From positions 8,261,001-8,325,000 of the forward strand of contig WHVY01000002.1 in the NCBI GenBank assembly GCA_022266195.1: DNA of 64,000 nt. The letters are read 5' to 3'. Source of the DNA: Tetranychus cinnabarinus (taxonomy: Eukaryota > Arthropoda > Arachnida > Trombidiformes > Tetranychidae). The notes under the pieces were generated by a model, which saw only the letters and a list, made by a program, of their open reading frames with translations, was not told the DNA's origin and made no database searches. Below are positions 38,301 to 48,224 of the stretch, piece after piece. Made by a program: the position numbers and the translations under genes. The first letter of the stretch is position 1. Each line of letters opens with the position of its first letter.

Positions 38301-41300
38301 ACTCATCTTGCAACTGTTAACAAGGTGGTTCTGTCAACCTTTCATCGTAAACAGATTAATTATCAATATCGAAAGTGCAAGTAGCCAAGAGGGAGGAGAG
38401 CTACCTACAGGGTAATTCACAGTTTTAAGAATAGCAAAGATGAAAGATGATCATGATGATGATCACCAAAGAAAGTAAACAAGATCAGCCCAAGTTTAAC
38501 ACCTTAACAGTGTTTTGTTTCCTATTTATAATGTTAACTACTTTTTCATTTTTTAATTATATAAATGATGAGTTTACACAGCGATAATTAAAGAGCAATA
38601 GCAACATCTAATCATACTGATAGTAATTTCATTAATAATGGCGAAGCTGAACCAGCAAAAAAAACAATGAATAATTAATGAAAGAACCCAAAAAATGGTT
38701 GATTAAAAAGATGAAGCTTTTCTTATAACATTAACACTTCAATTACACGTGTAATTTGATAAATCAATTAATAGTCGCTTTTTTCTGGGTTTACCTTTTT
38801 TCCACCTTTTCCAGTTGAAAGAATCATTAGGATTAAATGAATGAGTGAAACTTAACGATCAACTAATTGTGCGATTGAATGATTGATTAGTAATAAATAA
38901 ATAAATATGTAAAGCAAACAACATTTGATTGTTGGAAAAAGGTAGAGTCAAGAAAATGATGAAAAGGTGAATCAATGAAAAGGTAACAACAATAACAAGA
39001 GTTTACACTTATACTATTTTTGCATCACCATCATTATCATCACAACTTTACTGAACGTTTTCAATGTATAAATGACTATGAAAGTTAATGTTGATTGAAA
39101 TGATTTAATATCTTTCTTTGCTCTTGTCATGGGTTTACCTTTCTCACTCATTCAGTGATTCATTTATTCTCATTTCAACTGATAATTGATTAATATTTAC
39201 ATAAGCAGTAATTAGTTTCATTTTTCACTCTCTCTCTCTCTCTTCAATTATCAAGTTAAATGGTCAAGTCTCACCGCATGAGGTTTTCACAAAATTTTGT
39301 TTTCTTTAAAAGATCGAAGCTCTGAAGATAATGACGAGTGAAATGTTTCAACTGAAAAATCATGCATCAAGAGCTAATCATTGTTCAACAATTGAAGACC
39401 AATGGGTCAATGAAAATTTTTAAAGATTAACAGTTAAATGATACAAGAGACTAACCATGGTAACCAATAATTGTTGTCCATCAATGAACATTTCAATAAC
39501 AGAGATGAATATTGCTGTTGGATATTGACAGCTGTTTTATTTCACTAAATTAACAGTGTAAACAATGTTGGCCAAAATGTTGACCAAAAGACAGCAAAAT
39601 TGACCTTCATTATTCAATTCATCAATTGGTCAACACTGAAATCTAGTTTAATGTTGTGAGATCCGGATGAAGGTCTGCCCTTATTCATTCCTAACCTAAC
39701 GTAACCTAACCTCATAAGTCAACTTTTTGACTTCATTAGTCAACTTTGCCAGCATCATTGGTTCAATTTGTATTTTTGTTGACAAAAAGTGGAACTTTTG
39801 ATCAGTTAATAGATAAAGTTGATTAGTTTGAAATTATTTTTTCTCATTGTTAGTCATTGGATTACTTTGTATCATTTACACACCAAAGTCAGTGGTTGAT
39901 TTGATTTGATTTGAGTTCGACATATGTTGGAATTTTTAAGGTGATTCAAGGGTTAGTCTAGTTGAATCGCTCATCGTTAGGAAACATGAACAGTTGCAAT
40001 CTTGCTTTTGAATCTAGTTTTGAAGTTGAGACTGTCATTGCTTTTAATCTTTTCTTGGTTTGGTCAACATGAATCCAATGGGTTAACCAATGTTAACCAC
40101 ACCTTAGAGAGGGAAAAGTCAGAACCAAGTTTGAACGGGAACGCGTCAAATTACAGGTCATAATCTTGGAATAATTTTCTTCATGTTTTTTTTCTTATTC
40201 ATTCCAACAACTCGTATCCGGCTTCAATCTGAATCAATGTGCATCTTTATTCCCTCCCATTTTATATTATATAAATATTTCCCTCTTTTTTCTTCTTTTT
40301 CATTTCTTCTCCTGTTTTCTTCTTCTTCTTCATGTTCATCTTCCCTCACCTTAATCTTGTTTTACTTTCTTACCTTTTCCCTTGCAAGTTAATTTGCATC
40401 AAAAGTTTTCACTTTTAAACAAAAAGTTGACATAGCAGCAAACTTTTGAACAATTCAAACTTTTCCATAACCAGTTAGATCTTATGTTGCGATTTGTAAG
40501 AGGAAAAAGTTGGTCGAAAAAAAGAGAAACGAAATTAATTTTGAAAAGTTTTCACCTTTCTTTGTCAATCACATTCCATGCTTAAGGTAATCTTTTTCAT
40601 CATCATGTTGAGCGAGTCACACACGCAAAAAAAAGTGTACAAAATTTCCTTGAATAATTTGAGAAAAAGCAAAACTTTTTTTCTTCTTCTTTCCTTTCTT
40701 CACCATTTTCTTGACCAACAACAATTGGTAAAAGTTGCATTGACCAAAAGTCCAATTGCAACTAGTTGAACAACTACCTTGATCATGGTGATGATGAAAA
40801 TAGTAAAGGTAAAAAGAGATAAAAGCCAATGAAAAATGTCAATTACTTTAGTTAATTTGGTAAGCAATGAAAATAAGAAAAATGGAAACAAAAAATGGTT
40901 CGATTAACTGTTCTTTTGCCTTCTTTTTTTTCATCATTTTTGAGTTAAAAAAACATTCAAAAGAAATGAAGAGAATAAGGAAAAGGATAACAAAGAAGAG
41001 AACAATTGAAACAATATTTTCTTCTTTCGTGTCTTTCCAATCAAAGAAGAAGAAGAAGAAAAAAGCTAAGAATAAGATGGAGAAATACTTTTCATCCTCA
41101 TCTTCATCACACACACAAAAGGATAATCATCTTTGAGCCAATTTTCATTGAAAAAAAGCAGAAACAGACAAAATTGAATCTGAAAATGTTGAACAAGAAA
41201 AAAAAGGAAAATGTTGTTCCGTTGAATTGGCCAAAGTAAATTTCACGATTCACATAACAAGACAAACACGCGATGCTCTCTTCATCATCATTCTTGTCAT

Positions 41301-43664
41301 CTTCAGCCTATTCAGAAGCAAGATGCAAAGATGACGAGAAAAGACAACTTTTCTTCTTCTTCTCAAATCGTCAGTCAAAGTCCGAAAATAATTTCTCATT
41401 TTGTTGTGTGTTGCCGTTGAAGACAAATCAAGATTAATAACAATGATGGACAACATGATAAAGATGATCAACAAGATCAACTACAGGATGAAGAGATGCA
41501 ATTTTCTCTCTCATTTGTTTACTTCCCTTATCATCATCATCATCTTCTTCTTCTTCTTTATCCACCTTCAATTCACTTTCCTTCATTTGCCTTTTTTGTG
41601 TCTGTTAAACTTGCAGTAAAAAACTTGTTTCAACGTTTCTTTCAACTTCATGAAAATTCTGATTCTTTTCTGGATTCATACTTTTTTTCCTTCTTTTTTC
41701 TTCTTCTCATCTTCTTCTTGAGGTTACCTTTTTTTTCATTATAGGTTTGGATTTATCCTTATTCAGTATAGTGCCTTAGTATATAGGTTAACTTATTTCT
41801 TGCAAAGTCAAACTTTTTTTTTCTTCTTCTTGCATTTCTTTCGTTGTGAGAAGCAGAGTGAAACAAGATGAATGATATTGAGTGAGCAAACGATTCTGAA
41901 TAAGATGATAAAGATGAGAGGATGGGAGGGAGGAAAGGAGAATGTACAATTGAAGAGCAAAAATGGCCTCAACAGACCGGTGTTTCAGTTCAGATTTGCA
42001 GGTTTTCAGGAAAAAAAAGCAGAATGTGGTTTAAATGCGTTTGCCATCCTCATCATTTTCATCATTCTTCATCTTTTTCTTTCTTCTTCTTCTTCTTCTT
42101 GCTTTTATTCATTTACCCTTAGGTTAGACTCTTCTTTTGACTAAGAGAGGGAGTTTTTTGTTGTTTCATCTTGATGATGATGATGATAAAAAGATGAATG
42201 GCAAAGGTAAAAATTATCAACATTAAAAATTCTGTGGATATCATGTTTGCCTCTTTTGGTTTTCTGTTTTTGTTGATGTTTTACTTTTTTCTTACTTGTT
42301 TTACGTCGTAACGTTAAACATCTTTTCTTTTCATCTTTACCTTTTTTACTGACTTTTGGCACATTGGCTCATGAAATGCTTTTGAATAACAATTTTGTTT
42401 CCCTTTGCGCTTCTCATCTTCATGTTTTCCCTGTTAAACACTTTACAATTTAAACTTTGTCACTTTGGGTTTTCCTCGTTGTTGGTTAAGAGTAAAAAGT
42501 TACTCAAAGTTTTATCTTTTTCATGATGATGATGAAAGTAAACATAAAACAAGCAGACACCATAAAAAATAGAATATTCAGAGAGAAAAAAAGAGCTTTG
42601 ATTATTTTTGCCATTCAATAATCACGATTCCCTTAGCATTGACTTGATAGTGTCAAGTCGATGGTTAGTTCGTTGACGAAAAACGGAAAAGGAGGCGAAA
42701 AGTTGTGGCGAACAAATATGAACAGTTTTTATTTTACTTTGAAAAAGAAAATCAATTTTGTTCAAGTTTATCATTTTCAGTGCATCAACCATCAAGAATT
42801 TTGTCAGAATTTTATCATGAAAATTCCCAAGTATATTGGCGAAATTTGATCATCATTTTATCTTTTACTTTTCTCTTTTTTTTAAACACTTTTTATATTT
42901 TTATTGGTTGTCTGTTTGATTGATATTTTATGTTTCCTTTCTCTCTTCTCTGTCTACCTTTTTCTGATCTGCATCATGATCATTCTCATCATCATCATGA
43001 ATAACTTTGGTGTGTCCAGGTTAAAATTTGGTTCCAAAATAGACGATCAAAATTCAAAAAGATGAACAAATCTCAAATAGATCCCAACAACCTTGGAAGA
43101 TTACCTGGTCCGGTCAACAATACAAGTGGCTCTGGTGACGGTGGCACTGGTTCAGGTGATCTCATTGGACTGGGCAACATGACTGGTGGCAACATGGGTC
43201 CAGGTTCGGGTTGTGGTTCACTGATACCTCCACCTGCACCAATGGGCAACACTTGCATGTCTCAAGCATCTTCCAGTGCAACAAGTCCAACCTCACCCTG
43301 TGAGATGCAAGACTCGGGTCATACACCACCCAACATGGGGCATGCATCGCCTTTGATGGGACACTCGACTGGTGATCATTCAGAGTATAAACACTGTGCA
43401 ACACCTTCAACCAATAAACCAAATATAAACATGTTGCCTCTAACTCACACCGAGCCAAAGGCAAACCTTAACTTTAACAGCAACAGCAACACTCACCCTT
43501 CACCCTCACAATCAACCAGTCCACCTCTGTCCAACTGGAACATGGGTCAACATGTGATTCCCAAGCAAGAGCCGCTCACACCGCTTACCCACAACAATTA
43601 CATGTCCCAATATGCCTGGTATCCTAGCCATGATCAATCCATAAACTCTCAACTTTTAACATAA
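20313..43664 (+). CDS. Dll: Distal-less homeobox protein, isoform A (exons 1, 2, 3A)
   Basis: Exons 20313-20529, 20733-20914 and 43020-43664 join to 347 residues. Exon 1 gives the Ser/His/Tyr/Pro-rich N-terminus (MSSHHHSYSAIRSS). Exon 2 holds homeodomain positions 1-44 (residues 90-133), including RKPRTIYSS, RRFQRTQYLALPERAELAAS and LGLTQTQ, diagnostic of Dll/DLX. The 22.1-kb intron lies after Gln44, the position of the homeodomain intron conserved in Dll/DLX genes. Exon 3A opens with the canonical helix 3 VKIWFQNRRSKFKK (Trp48, Phe49, Gln50, Asn51, Arg53). It continues as a Gly/Ser/Pro/Asn-rich tail with SNWNMGQHVIPKQEP and the C-terminus YAWYPSHDQSINSQLLT. It would be a nuclear transcription factor for distal appendage and sensory organ patterning. 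An AATAAA at 44,085 could end this transcript. Confidence 0.95.
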
Positions 43665-45955
43665 CATGACAATTGAAAGGAAGTTCAACCTCATCTTCAT
43701 CAATCCTTTTTTTGTGTTTATTTGAACAAACTTATAATTTTGTTCTTTTCTTTTCTATTCCATCACAATATTAACATTATTATCATTATTATAATTATTA
43801 TTATCAAATTATCATACATGAAATGTAAACTCATCATCAACACCTTGTCATTCATTCACTTCATCTTTAGCAATATTTCCATACACATTACGAATGAGAA
43901 AAAGTTTTGAGGAAAAATAAGTTTTTTTCTCTTCTGATTTTCCATTGGAAAATATTCTCTCACCTTTCATCATGAAAATGCTGTCTCAATCTGTAACTTT
44001 TTTTGTCTACATTTGTCTTCATCTAAAAAACATTGAAAAGTGTTCAAGTTTCACAGTTTCATATTCAAAAATTCAAAACGAATCAATAAAATGTTTATGA
44101 TACAAAAAAGGTTCAAATCTGAAGTTCTGTTTCATTTCAATTGATTATCGACAATATGTGAAAATGACGAGAAAAAACCCAAAAATTTTGACAAAGTTTA
44201 TCGAATTGTAAAGTTTGTATTTTTTCTGAACATAAAATGTCATTCAAATCATGAGTTGAGAGTTGATCAGATTTTGATCAGTTCATAACCTTGAAGCGAG
44301 AACAAAAAACAATGCACTTTTCCCTGCTTTCTGTTCTTTATCATGAGCAACACTGACCATGGTCAGAACTAAAGATGAAGAAAAGGAGAAGAAAAAAAGG
44401 CTGGAAAAGTGAGATTCAAAAGAATTATGATGACCAGAAGTAACCTTCAGAGTATAGATCTGAGAATCTTTAGTTCATTTCATGACTTCTTTTTTATAGA
44501 TAATTCTGACCATTTTTTGTAAACTTTTTTCCTTATTCTGCAATTCATTTTCAATAGATTTTCACATTTTTTGCAAACTTTTTTTTCCACCAAAACTTGT
44601 TATAAGATGCAAAATTTGAATTCATTTTTTGCTATGAAATTGAGTTCCATTTTGCACAATTAATGTCACTTTTCAATCGCTTAATTTACCTTTCACTTTA
44701 CCCTTTTGACCTGCAAATATTGGTTAAAGTTGAATGGTGAAAAAATTTAAAAAATTGAAGCCTGAAAAGTCGAATTTTTCACCAAAAAAAAAGATTAAAT
44801 TTTTATCGCAATTGTGTTAAAGTATGAAAGCATTAAAGTAGTTGAAGTATTAAGAAAGTGAAAAGTTTCAAGATTTTAAAAAACAATGTTTTCGATCAAA
44901 AGAGTCATGAAAAAATGAGTTGAAAAATGGGCAAAGTTTCATTTTCAGTACTTTAGCACTTGAAACGTTTTCTAATCAAAATTTCATTCTTTTCTGATTT
45001 TCTTTCATGATTGTAGGTTAAAATATGGCTACAAAATAAACGTTCAAAAAACAAGAAAATGCAAAAAGCTCAGGAAGCTGTGAATGGAGGTGGACAAGTG
45101 AATGGTTCACAAGGTGTTGCCTGTGGTACTGGTGGTGGTCGACGAGGTCGAGGAGGTAATCAAGGTCAAGGGCAAAATCAATCGCAGCAACAGCAGCAAG
45201 CACAACAACAGGCCCAACATCAGCAGCAGCAACAGCAGCAGCAACAACATCAACAACAACAACACCAACAGCACCAACAACAACAGCAACAAGCTCAAGT
45301 CCAACAAACTCTTTCAAATCAACAGCAATCACTTGATACTCAACCAGGAGTTGGTCTATCCTCGGGTTCACCTTTCATCAAAGGTGAAGGTTACATTCCT
45401 CAACATTCCCCTGAGGTACCAAGTGAAAGCCATACACCATTACATTCATCACTTGGTCCAAATCCGGGTTCCAATGGTGTCAACTCAAATGGCCCTGGTG
45501 CACCTGTTAATAGTATCGGTAATGCAAACCTAGGAAACTCCCTTGTATCCTCGATAGTCTCCTCTTCATCTTCTTCTTCCTCTTCCTCAACAGCCTCTGG
45601 TCCTGTTCTTACTCGTTCCCCGGTTCTTCCGGTTTACTCTGAATCACCACTTAACTCATCACAAACGATTGCTCGAAGTTCACCTGGAACCATTCATTCA
45701 CCTTCCCACACTCCCAACCAATGGTCCTCAATGGGTCAGATAACACCAAAACAAGAGATCGGTCTTGGCCTGGGTTCCTCATCGTCCTCTTCATCGTCAA
45801 CCTCTTCCTCTTCTGTGGGTGGAGGCAGTGCACTAGGTAACACTGGACATCCTCCTTATCCACCTCCACATCCATCAATGTACAGCAATAGTTACGTCAG
45901 CCCTTACAGTTGGTACCATCATGACCCTCAATCCATCAACCCTCAACTTTATTAA
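20313..45955 (+). CDS. Dll: Distal-less homeobox protein, isoform B (exons 1, 2, 3B)
   Basis: Exons 1 and 2 are shared with isoform A. Exon 3B (45017-45955) has acceptor TTGTAG|GTTAAA and joins at the same codon, giving 445 residues. It begins with a second helix 3, VKIWLQNKRSKNKK, keeping Trp48, Gln50, Asn51 and Arg53 but with Leu49, Lys52 and Asn56. MQKAQEAV follows, then a Gly/Arg stretch and a Gln/His tract (about 45,180-45,310). Ser-rich runs are next, then NQWSSMGQITPKQE and the C-terminus YSWYHHDPQSINPQLY. The WSSMGQ..PKQE and YSWY..QSIN.QL motifs match the end of exon 3A, so 3B is a duplicated terminal exon. No second homeodomain N-terminal half is seen between 20.9 and 45.0 kb, so 3B can work only by splicing from exon 2. 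A candidate poly(A) signal lies at 46,221. Confidence 0.85.
20915..21082 (+). other. In-frame extension of Distal-less exon 2 (possible retained-intron end)
   Basis: If the exon 2 donor is not used, the frame stays open for 55 codons (VRQKNHLSNTETEDETVMK... to ..DENDKTIFD, stop at 21,080-21,082). An AATAAA lies at 21,214. The tail is very hydrophilic and would replace helix 3, giving a homeodomain without a recognition helix. It may be chance, since purine-rich sequence stays open easily. Confidence 0.25.
21369..21403. repeat. AT dinucleotide tract
   Basis: An imperfect TATATA run with strong self-complementarity. It is a low-complexity repeat with no assigned role. Confidence 0.8.
21573..21598. 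repeat. (TCA)n microsatellite
   Basis: About nine tandem TCA units. The same trinucleotide, as ATC/GAT, recurs throughout the non-coding parts of the window, for example at 30,884-30,906, 36,868-36,890 and 55,588-55,608. Confidence 0.85.
23983..24151. mobile_element. Non-autonomous Tc1/mariner-type MITE (169 bp)
   Basis: Terminal inverted repeats of about 26 bp lie at 23983-24008 and 24126-24151. Each begins TACAGTAATTTCTCGGTTAA read inward and they match perfectly. The TA at each end fits a TA target-site duplication with CAGT termini, as in Tc1/mariner elements. There is no coding capacity. The termini differ from the MITE at 5,125, so it belongs to another family. It is inserted in Distal-less intron 2. 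Confidence 0.85.
25731..25754 (+). promoter_or_regulatory. POU-like recurring element, copy 1
   Basis: TTAATGCAAAATAAATCGAT. It shares the pattern AATGCAAAnTAAnCGAT with four other places in the window. ATGCAAA is the core of the POU octamer; the regulatory role is inference. Confidence 0.35.
25932..25956 (+). promoter_or_regulatory. POU-like recurring element, copy 2
   Basis: AATAATGCAAAGTAACCCGA, about 200 bp from copy 1. The bases before it (TTGTTACACT) also resemble those before copy 5 (CTTGTCACAA). Confidence 0.4.
28411..28428. repeat. (AG)9 microsatellite
   Basis: A perfect AG repeat in Distal-less intron 2. Similar runs occur at 17,548-17,564 (GA) and 39,229-39,242 (CT). Confidence 0.85.
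33702..33724 (-). promoter_or_regulatory. POU-like recurring element, copy 3 (inverted)
   Basis: On the minus strand this reads AATAATGCAAAATAATCCG, preceded by CTTGTTATAAA. It matches copy 5 (CTTGTCACAAT then AATAATGCAAACTAATCG) over about 30 positions with few differences. Confidence 0.4.
33935..33962. repeat. Short interstitial CCTAA repeats
   Basis: Four exact and one degenerate CCTAA units, equivalent to the arthropod telomere unit TTAGG. Similar short runs lie at 37,688-37,730, 39,689-39,714 and 59,945-59,968. Confidence 0.5.
35962..36105 (+). CDS. Possible small ORF, 47 residues (unsupported function)
   Basis: An ATG-started frame beginning MTAFEFDPFSLATNFAKSG and continuing as an amphipathic, evenly mixed peptide. 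This is unlike the Phe/Ser-rich chance frames around it. The 250 bp before it are pyrimidine-rich. I recognise no family and see no splice or promoter signal tied to it, so chance is quite possible. Confidence 0.15.
   Translation: MTAFEFDPFSLATNFAKSGNSIKNWLKSLTVEEEAKMSNFLAQLQIQ
37220..37235. promoter_or_regulatory. 16-bp E-box palindrome
   Basis: ATCATCACGTGATGAT is a perfect palindrome centred on CACGTG, a bHLH-type site. Function is inferred only from the motif. Confidence 0.3.
38355..38515 (+). promoter_or_regulatory. Duplicated conserved element E1, intronic copy
   Basis: Three blocks match, in order and orientation, a sequence 14.6 kb downstream (52,911-53,096). They are ATTAATTATCAATA (38,355), TACCTACAGGGTAA then one change then TCACAG (38,402-38,422), and AGCCCAAGTTTAACACCT (38,487-38,504). 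A similar AGATGAAAGATGAT stretch lies between the last two blocks. Spacing differs by a few to 16 bases. Conserved short blocks in diverged surroundings suggest a duplicated enhancer. The first block holds homeodomain-type TAATTA. Confidence 0.55.
38741..38756. promoter_or_regulatory. 16-bp palindrome with E-box and flanking homeodomain cores
   Basis: AATTACACGTGTAATT is perfectly palindromic. It has a central CACGTG and AATTA/TAATT on the two sides, and lies about 230 bp after element E1. Confidence 0.35.
43020..43664 (+). CDS. Dll: Distal-less terminal exon 3A (canonical helix 3)
   Basis: The acceptor is GTGTCCAG|GTTAAA. The exon encodes 214 residues from homeodomain position 45 to the stop codon. 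Helix 3 is of the canonical Distal-less type, and the tail is Gly-, Ser-, Pro- and Asn-rich without long homopolymers. There is no internal donor that would let it splice on to 3B in frame, so it behaves as a terminal exon. It is 1.35 kb upstream of 3B. Confidence 0.93.
   Translation, partial: VKIWFQNRRSKFKKMNKSQIDPNNLGRLPGPVNNTSGSGDGGTGSGDLIGLGNMTGGNMGPGSGCGSLIPPPAPMGNTCMSQASSSATSPTSPCEMQDSGHTPPNMGHASPLMGHSTGDHSEYKHCATPSTNKPNINMLPLTHTEPKANLNFNSNSNTHPSPSQSTSPPLSNWNMGQHVIPKQEPLTPLTHNNYMSQYAWYPSHDQSINSQLLT
43665..45016. other. 3' UTR of exon 3A and spacer before exon 3B
   Basis: A (ATT)-rich microsatellite lies at about 43,777-43,803 and an AATAAA at 44,085-44,090 could end isoform A. No other gene is visible. 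For isoform B the whole stretch is intron. Confidence 0.6.
45017..45955 (+). CDS. Dll: Distal-less alternative terminal exon 3B (divergent helix 3, polyglutamine)
   Basis: This exon encodes 312 residues from homeodomain position 45 to the stop. It is not a pseudo-exon. The frame is open throughout, it has a proper acceptor, and synonymous changes are evident where the protein matches 3A (GTT AAA ATA TGG against GTT AAA ATT TGG). It carries an N-terminal Gly/Arg patch, a Gln/His tract of mixed CAA/CAG codons and two serine runs before the conserved C-terminal motif. Confidence 0.88.
   Translation, partial: VKIWLQNKRSKNKKMQKAQEAVNGGGQVNGSQGVACGTGGGRRGRGGNQGQGQNQSQQQQQAQQQAQHQQQQQQQQQHQQQQHQQHQQQQQQAQVQQTLSNQQQSLDTQPGVGLSSGSPFIKGEGYIPQHSPEVPSESHTPLHSSLGPNPGSNGVNSNGPGAPVNSIGNANLGNSLVSSIVSSSSSSSSSSTASGPVLTRSPVLPVYSESPLNSSQTIARSSPGTIHSPSHTPNQWSSMGQITPKQEIGLGLGSSSSSSSSTSSSSVGGGSALGNTGHPPYPPPHPSMYSNSYVSPYSWYHHDPQSINPQLY
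45180..45306. repeat. CAG/CAA repeat coding for polyglutamine
   Basis: About 40 codons, mostly CAA and CAG with interspersed His and Ala, inside exon 3B. The mixed codons suggest protein-level selection or age rather than a recent pure CAG expansion. Confidence 0.85.
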
Positions 45956-46220
45956 CTTCACCAACATAAATCGCCGATAAAAAAGAAAAGCGCAACAAAC
46001 GCAAGACAAAAAAAACGATTCATTCATTTCAACAAATTCAATTAACACAAAATCATCTTTCATTTAACTGATCAATCAACAGCATAACTTTATTATACAA
46101 AAAAGACGATACAAAAAAAACACAAAAAATTAAATAATTGTAGGTTTTAATGTTGTCAAGTTAAATGCATTAAAGTTTAATTAATCATTAAATGATAAAC
46201 CAATCATCATGTCTGTTCAA

Positions 46221-46226
46221 AATAAA
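46221..46226 (+). terminator. Candidate poly(A) signal for Distal-less isoform B
   Basis: AATAAA 266 bp after the 3B stop codon, followed by a TGTT-rich stretch. It is a candidate only; several AT-rich variants lie nearer. Confidence 0.35.
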
Positions 46227-46229
46227 TGT

Positions 46230-48220
46230 TCATTTCAAATCAATTTACTCGTACTTTCAATCATCACTCAAACAGCACACAACAAACGCGAGTTGAAAAC
46301 TTTAACGAAACGCAACGAAAAGTTTACAAAAAGCGAAAACTCAAAAAGTCAAAAAACTGGAAAATTTCCCATCGAATTACCTTTTCAAGTGAAAAATTTG
46401 AAATGCAAAATCGCGCAAATTGAATAAACTGTATCTATTTAGTCAACTTAGTTTCAACTGATTCAAACTCGGCAACAATGTTAATTAAGTTGTTAGTAAA
46501 TTAATTATTCAAAGTCTATTTAGAAAGTAAATGTTGAAAGGTTGAGTGAAACAAAACAAATTAGCATAATTTATTCATAGACTTGATGTAACCCAAAGTT
46601 TTGATTAAACTTGAATCTATTTTAAAAAGTTATTGAAGATAGTTTGTCAAAGACTTGAAAGACTTTCAAAATCAAGGCTGGGTTTTGAACAAAAAAAATC
46701 GCAAACATAATGATGATGAACAATATGAACATTTAAATATCATCAATAACGATGATTGGAGTAAAGTGAAGAGCAAAAGACACCAAAATAAATGAATCTA
46801 TACACAGATAAATGCTACTTATATCATTAAAAGTAAAACAATATTACAAACTAATAACACAATGGGCAAGGTAAGGCTGCTAATAACAAGTTGATACTAA
46901 TAATGATGATAATATTTCATATTAATAGTTGAGCAGACACAAAAAAACGGGCCAAAACTACATAAAGCTCATGATTTGCCTTAATTTGATCAGAAAAAAA
47001 GAAGAAAAAATTTTCTCGAATTTTTGGAAACTTGAAAAGTCTGATTGCGAAAAGGATCATTGAAAGGAGCCTCAGAAACAGGAACAAGAAATAGTTATCA
47101 TATTTGTTGGGTTTGCAAATGCCTATGAAAATGGTTACACTCCCTTTAATTTTAAAGTTGCACAAAATTGATGATATCTTTTATGAAATTAAGGTTCACA
47201 ATAAGTTCTCACTCGCTCATCATCCTTTGCTCTTCAACAATCCCTCTAGGTCATAAAGATAATCGTAGGAAAAAGATGATGATGAGAAATGATGGTGAAA
47301 AATACTTCTGCCAATAATTGCTCATCCAGAATGTTCATCCATCTAGTCGTGCTTATAAAGTCAACTTATCTTTTCTTCTTCTTCTTCTTCTTCTTCTTTT
47401 GCCGTCTTCATCGCCATTCATTATTATGTAGTTTCTCACTCTTTCCCTTCTTACAATACAAGAATGAAATGATGATGATGATAAAGGGAGTTATGAAGCC
47501 AGTAAAAGTAAAGATAAAGGTAACAGAGGATCAACATTTTGTTTACCTTTTTCTTCCATTCTTAAAGATTTTTCATTTTCTTCTTTTTTCTACCTTCTTC
47601 TTCATCCTTTTATCGTCCTTTTTTCCTCTTCTTTTTTGAAAGAAAAAGTTTGGCGATTCTTGATGACCGGATGTAAATATCAAAAATTGATAATTATCAT
47701 CCTTTTCTTGTTCCGGTTACAGCTTTTATCTTTTTACTTATTCTTCTCACATTATTTACACGCATTTTGGATCCTTCATTTTTTATCATTTCGATGAAAT
47801 GATAATTTGAGAATCTATTATGAGAAACTTTTCACTTTTCATTTTCAAGATTCAACTCATGTTTTCATCAAAAATGGGAAAAGTCAATAAATCAAAGTCG
47901 AACTCAAGTTTTTTGAAAATTTTTCGTTTTATGAAAAAGTTCTGAAGGAAAATTTGGTGAAATTCATTTTGTGATTGGAAAAGTTTTTCATTGGGTAAAA
48001 GGTTTGAACATGAATTGTTGCAATTTTTACAATGGAAAAGTTCTGAAAGAGAAATTCTGAAAAACAAATTAGCCACAAAAAATTGAAATGTAAAAGCAAA
48101 TTAAGTTGAACAAAAAAAATTTTCTCTCTCAATGAAAAGATTCTGTAAAAAGAAGTCGATAAAGTTGTTGAAGAATAAAATTTCGGTGCAAAATTGATAA
48201 ACAAAATTATTTCCTCATGA
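46230..48220. other. Gene-free spacer with a TTC microsatellite
   Basis: This contains a (TTC)n run at 47,373-47,398 and no supportable gene. The open frames on both strands are low-complexity Phe/Ser/Lys translations. Confidence 0.5.
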
Positions 48221-48224
48221 AAAT

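Larger units (their letters stand above)
21083..43019. other. Remainder of the large Distal-less intron 2
   Basis: This is about 22 kb without a supported gene. Features listed separately are a MITE (23,983), POU-like elements (25,731; 25,932; 33,702), a conserved element (38,355), E-box palindromes (37,220; 38,741), TTAGG-like repeats and microsatellites. Six TTACCTT motifs on the plus strand cluster between 22,070 and 22,350. The rest is unique AT-rich sequence. The size and motif density suit an intron carrying enhancers of a developmental gene. Confidence 0.6.

Noticed and set aside
45018..45371. Minus-strand Val/Ala/Leu-rich frames across the Gln tract
   Set aside because: Antisense translation of CAA/CAG and GGT repeats in exon 3B.
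43020..45955. Two separate tandem Distal-less genes instead of alternative exons
   Set aside because: No second copy of homeodomain positions 1-44 or of an N-terminal exon is seen between the two 3' exons or upstream of 3B, so 3B has no other 5' partner in the window.
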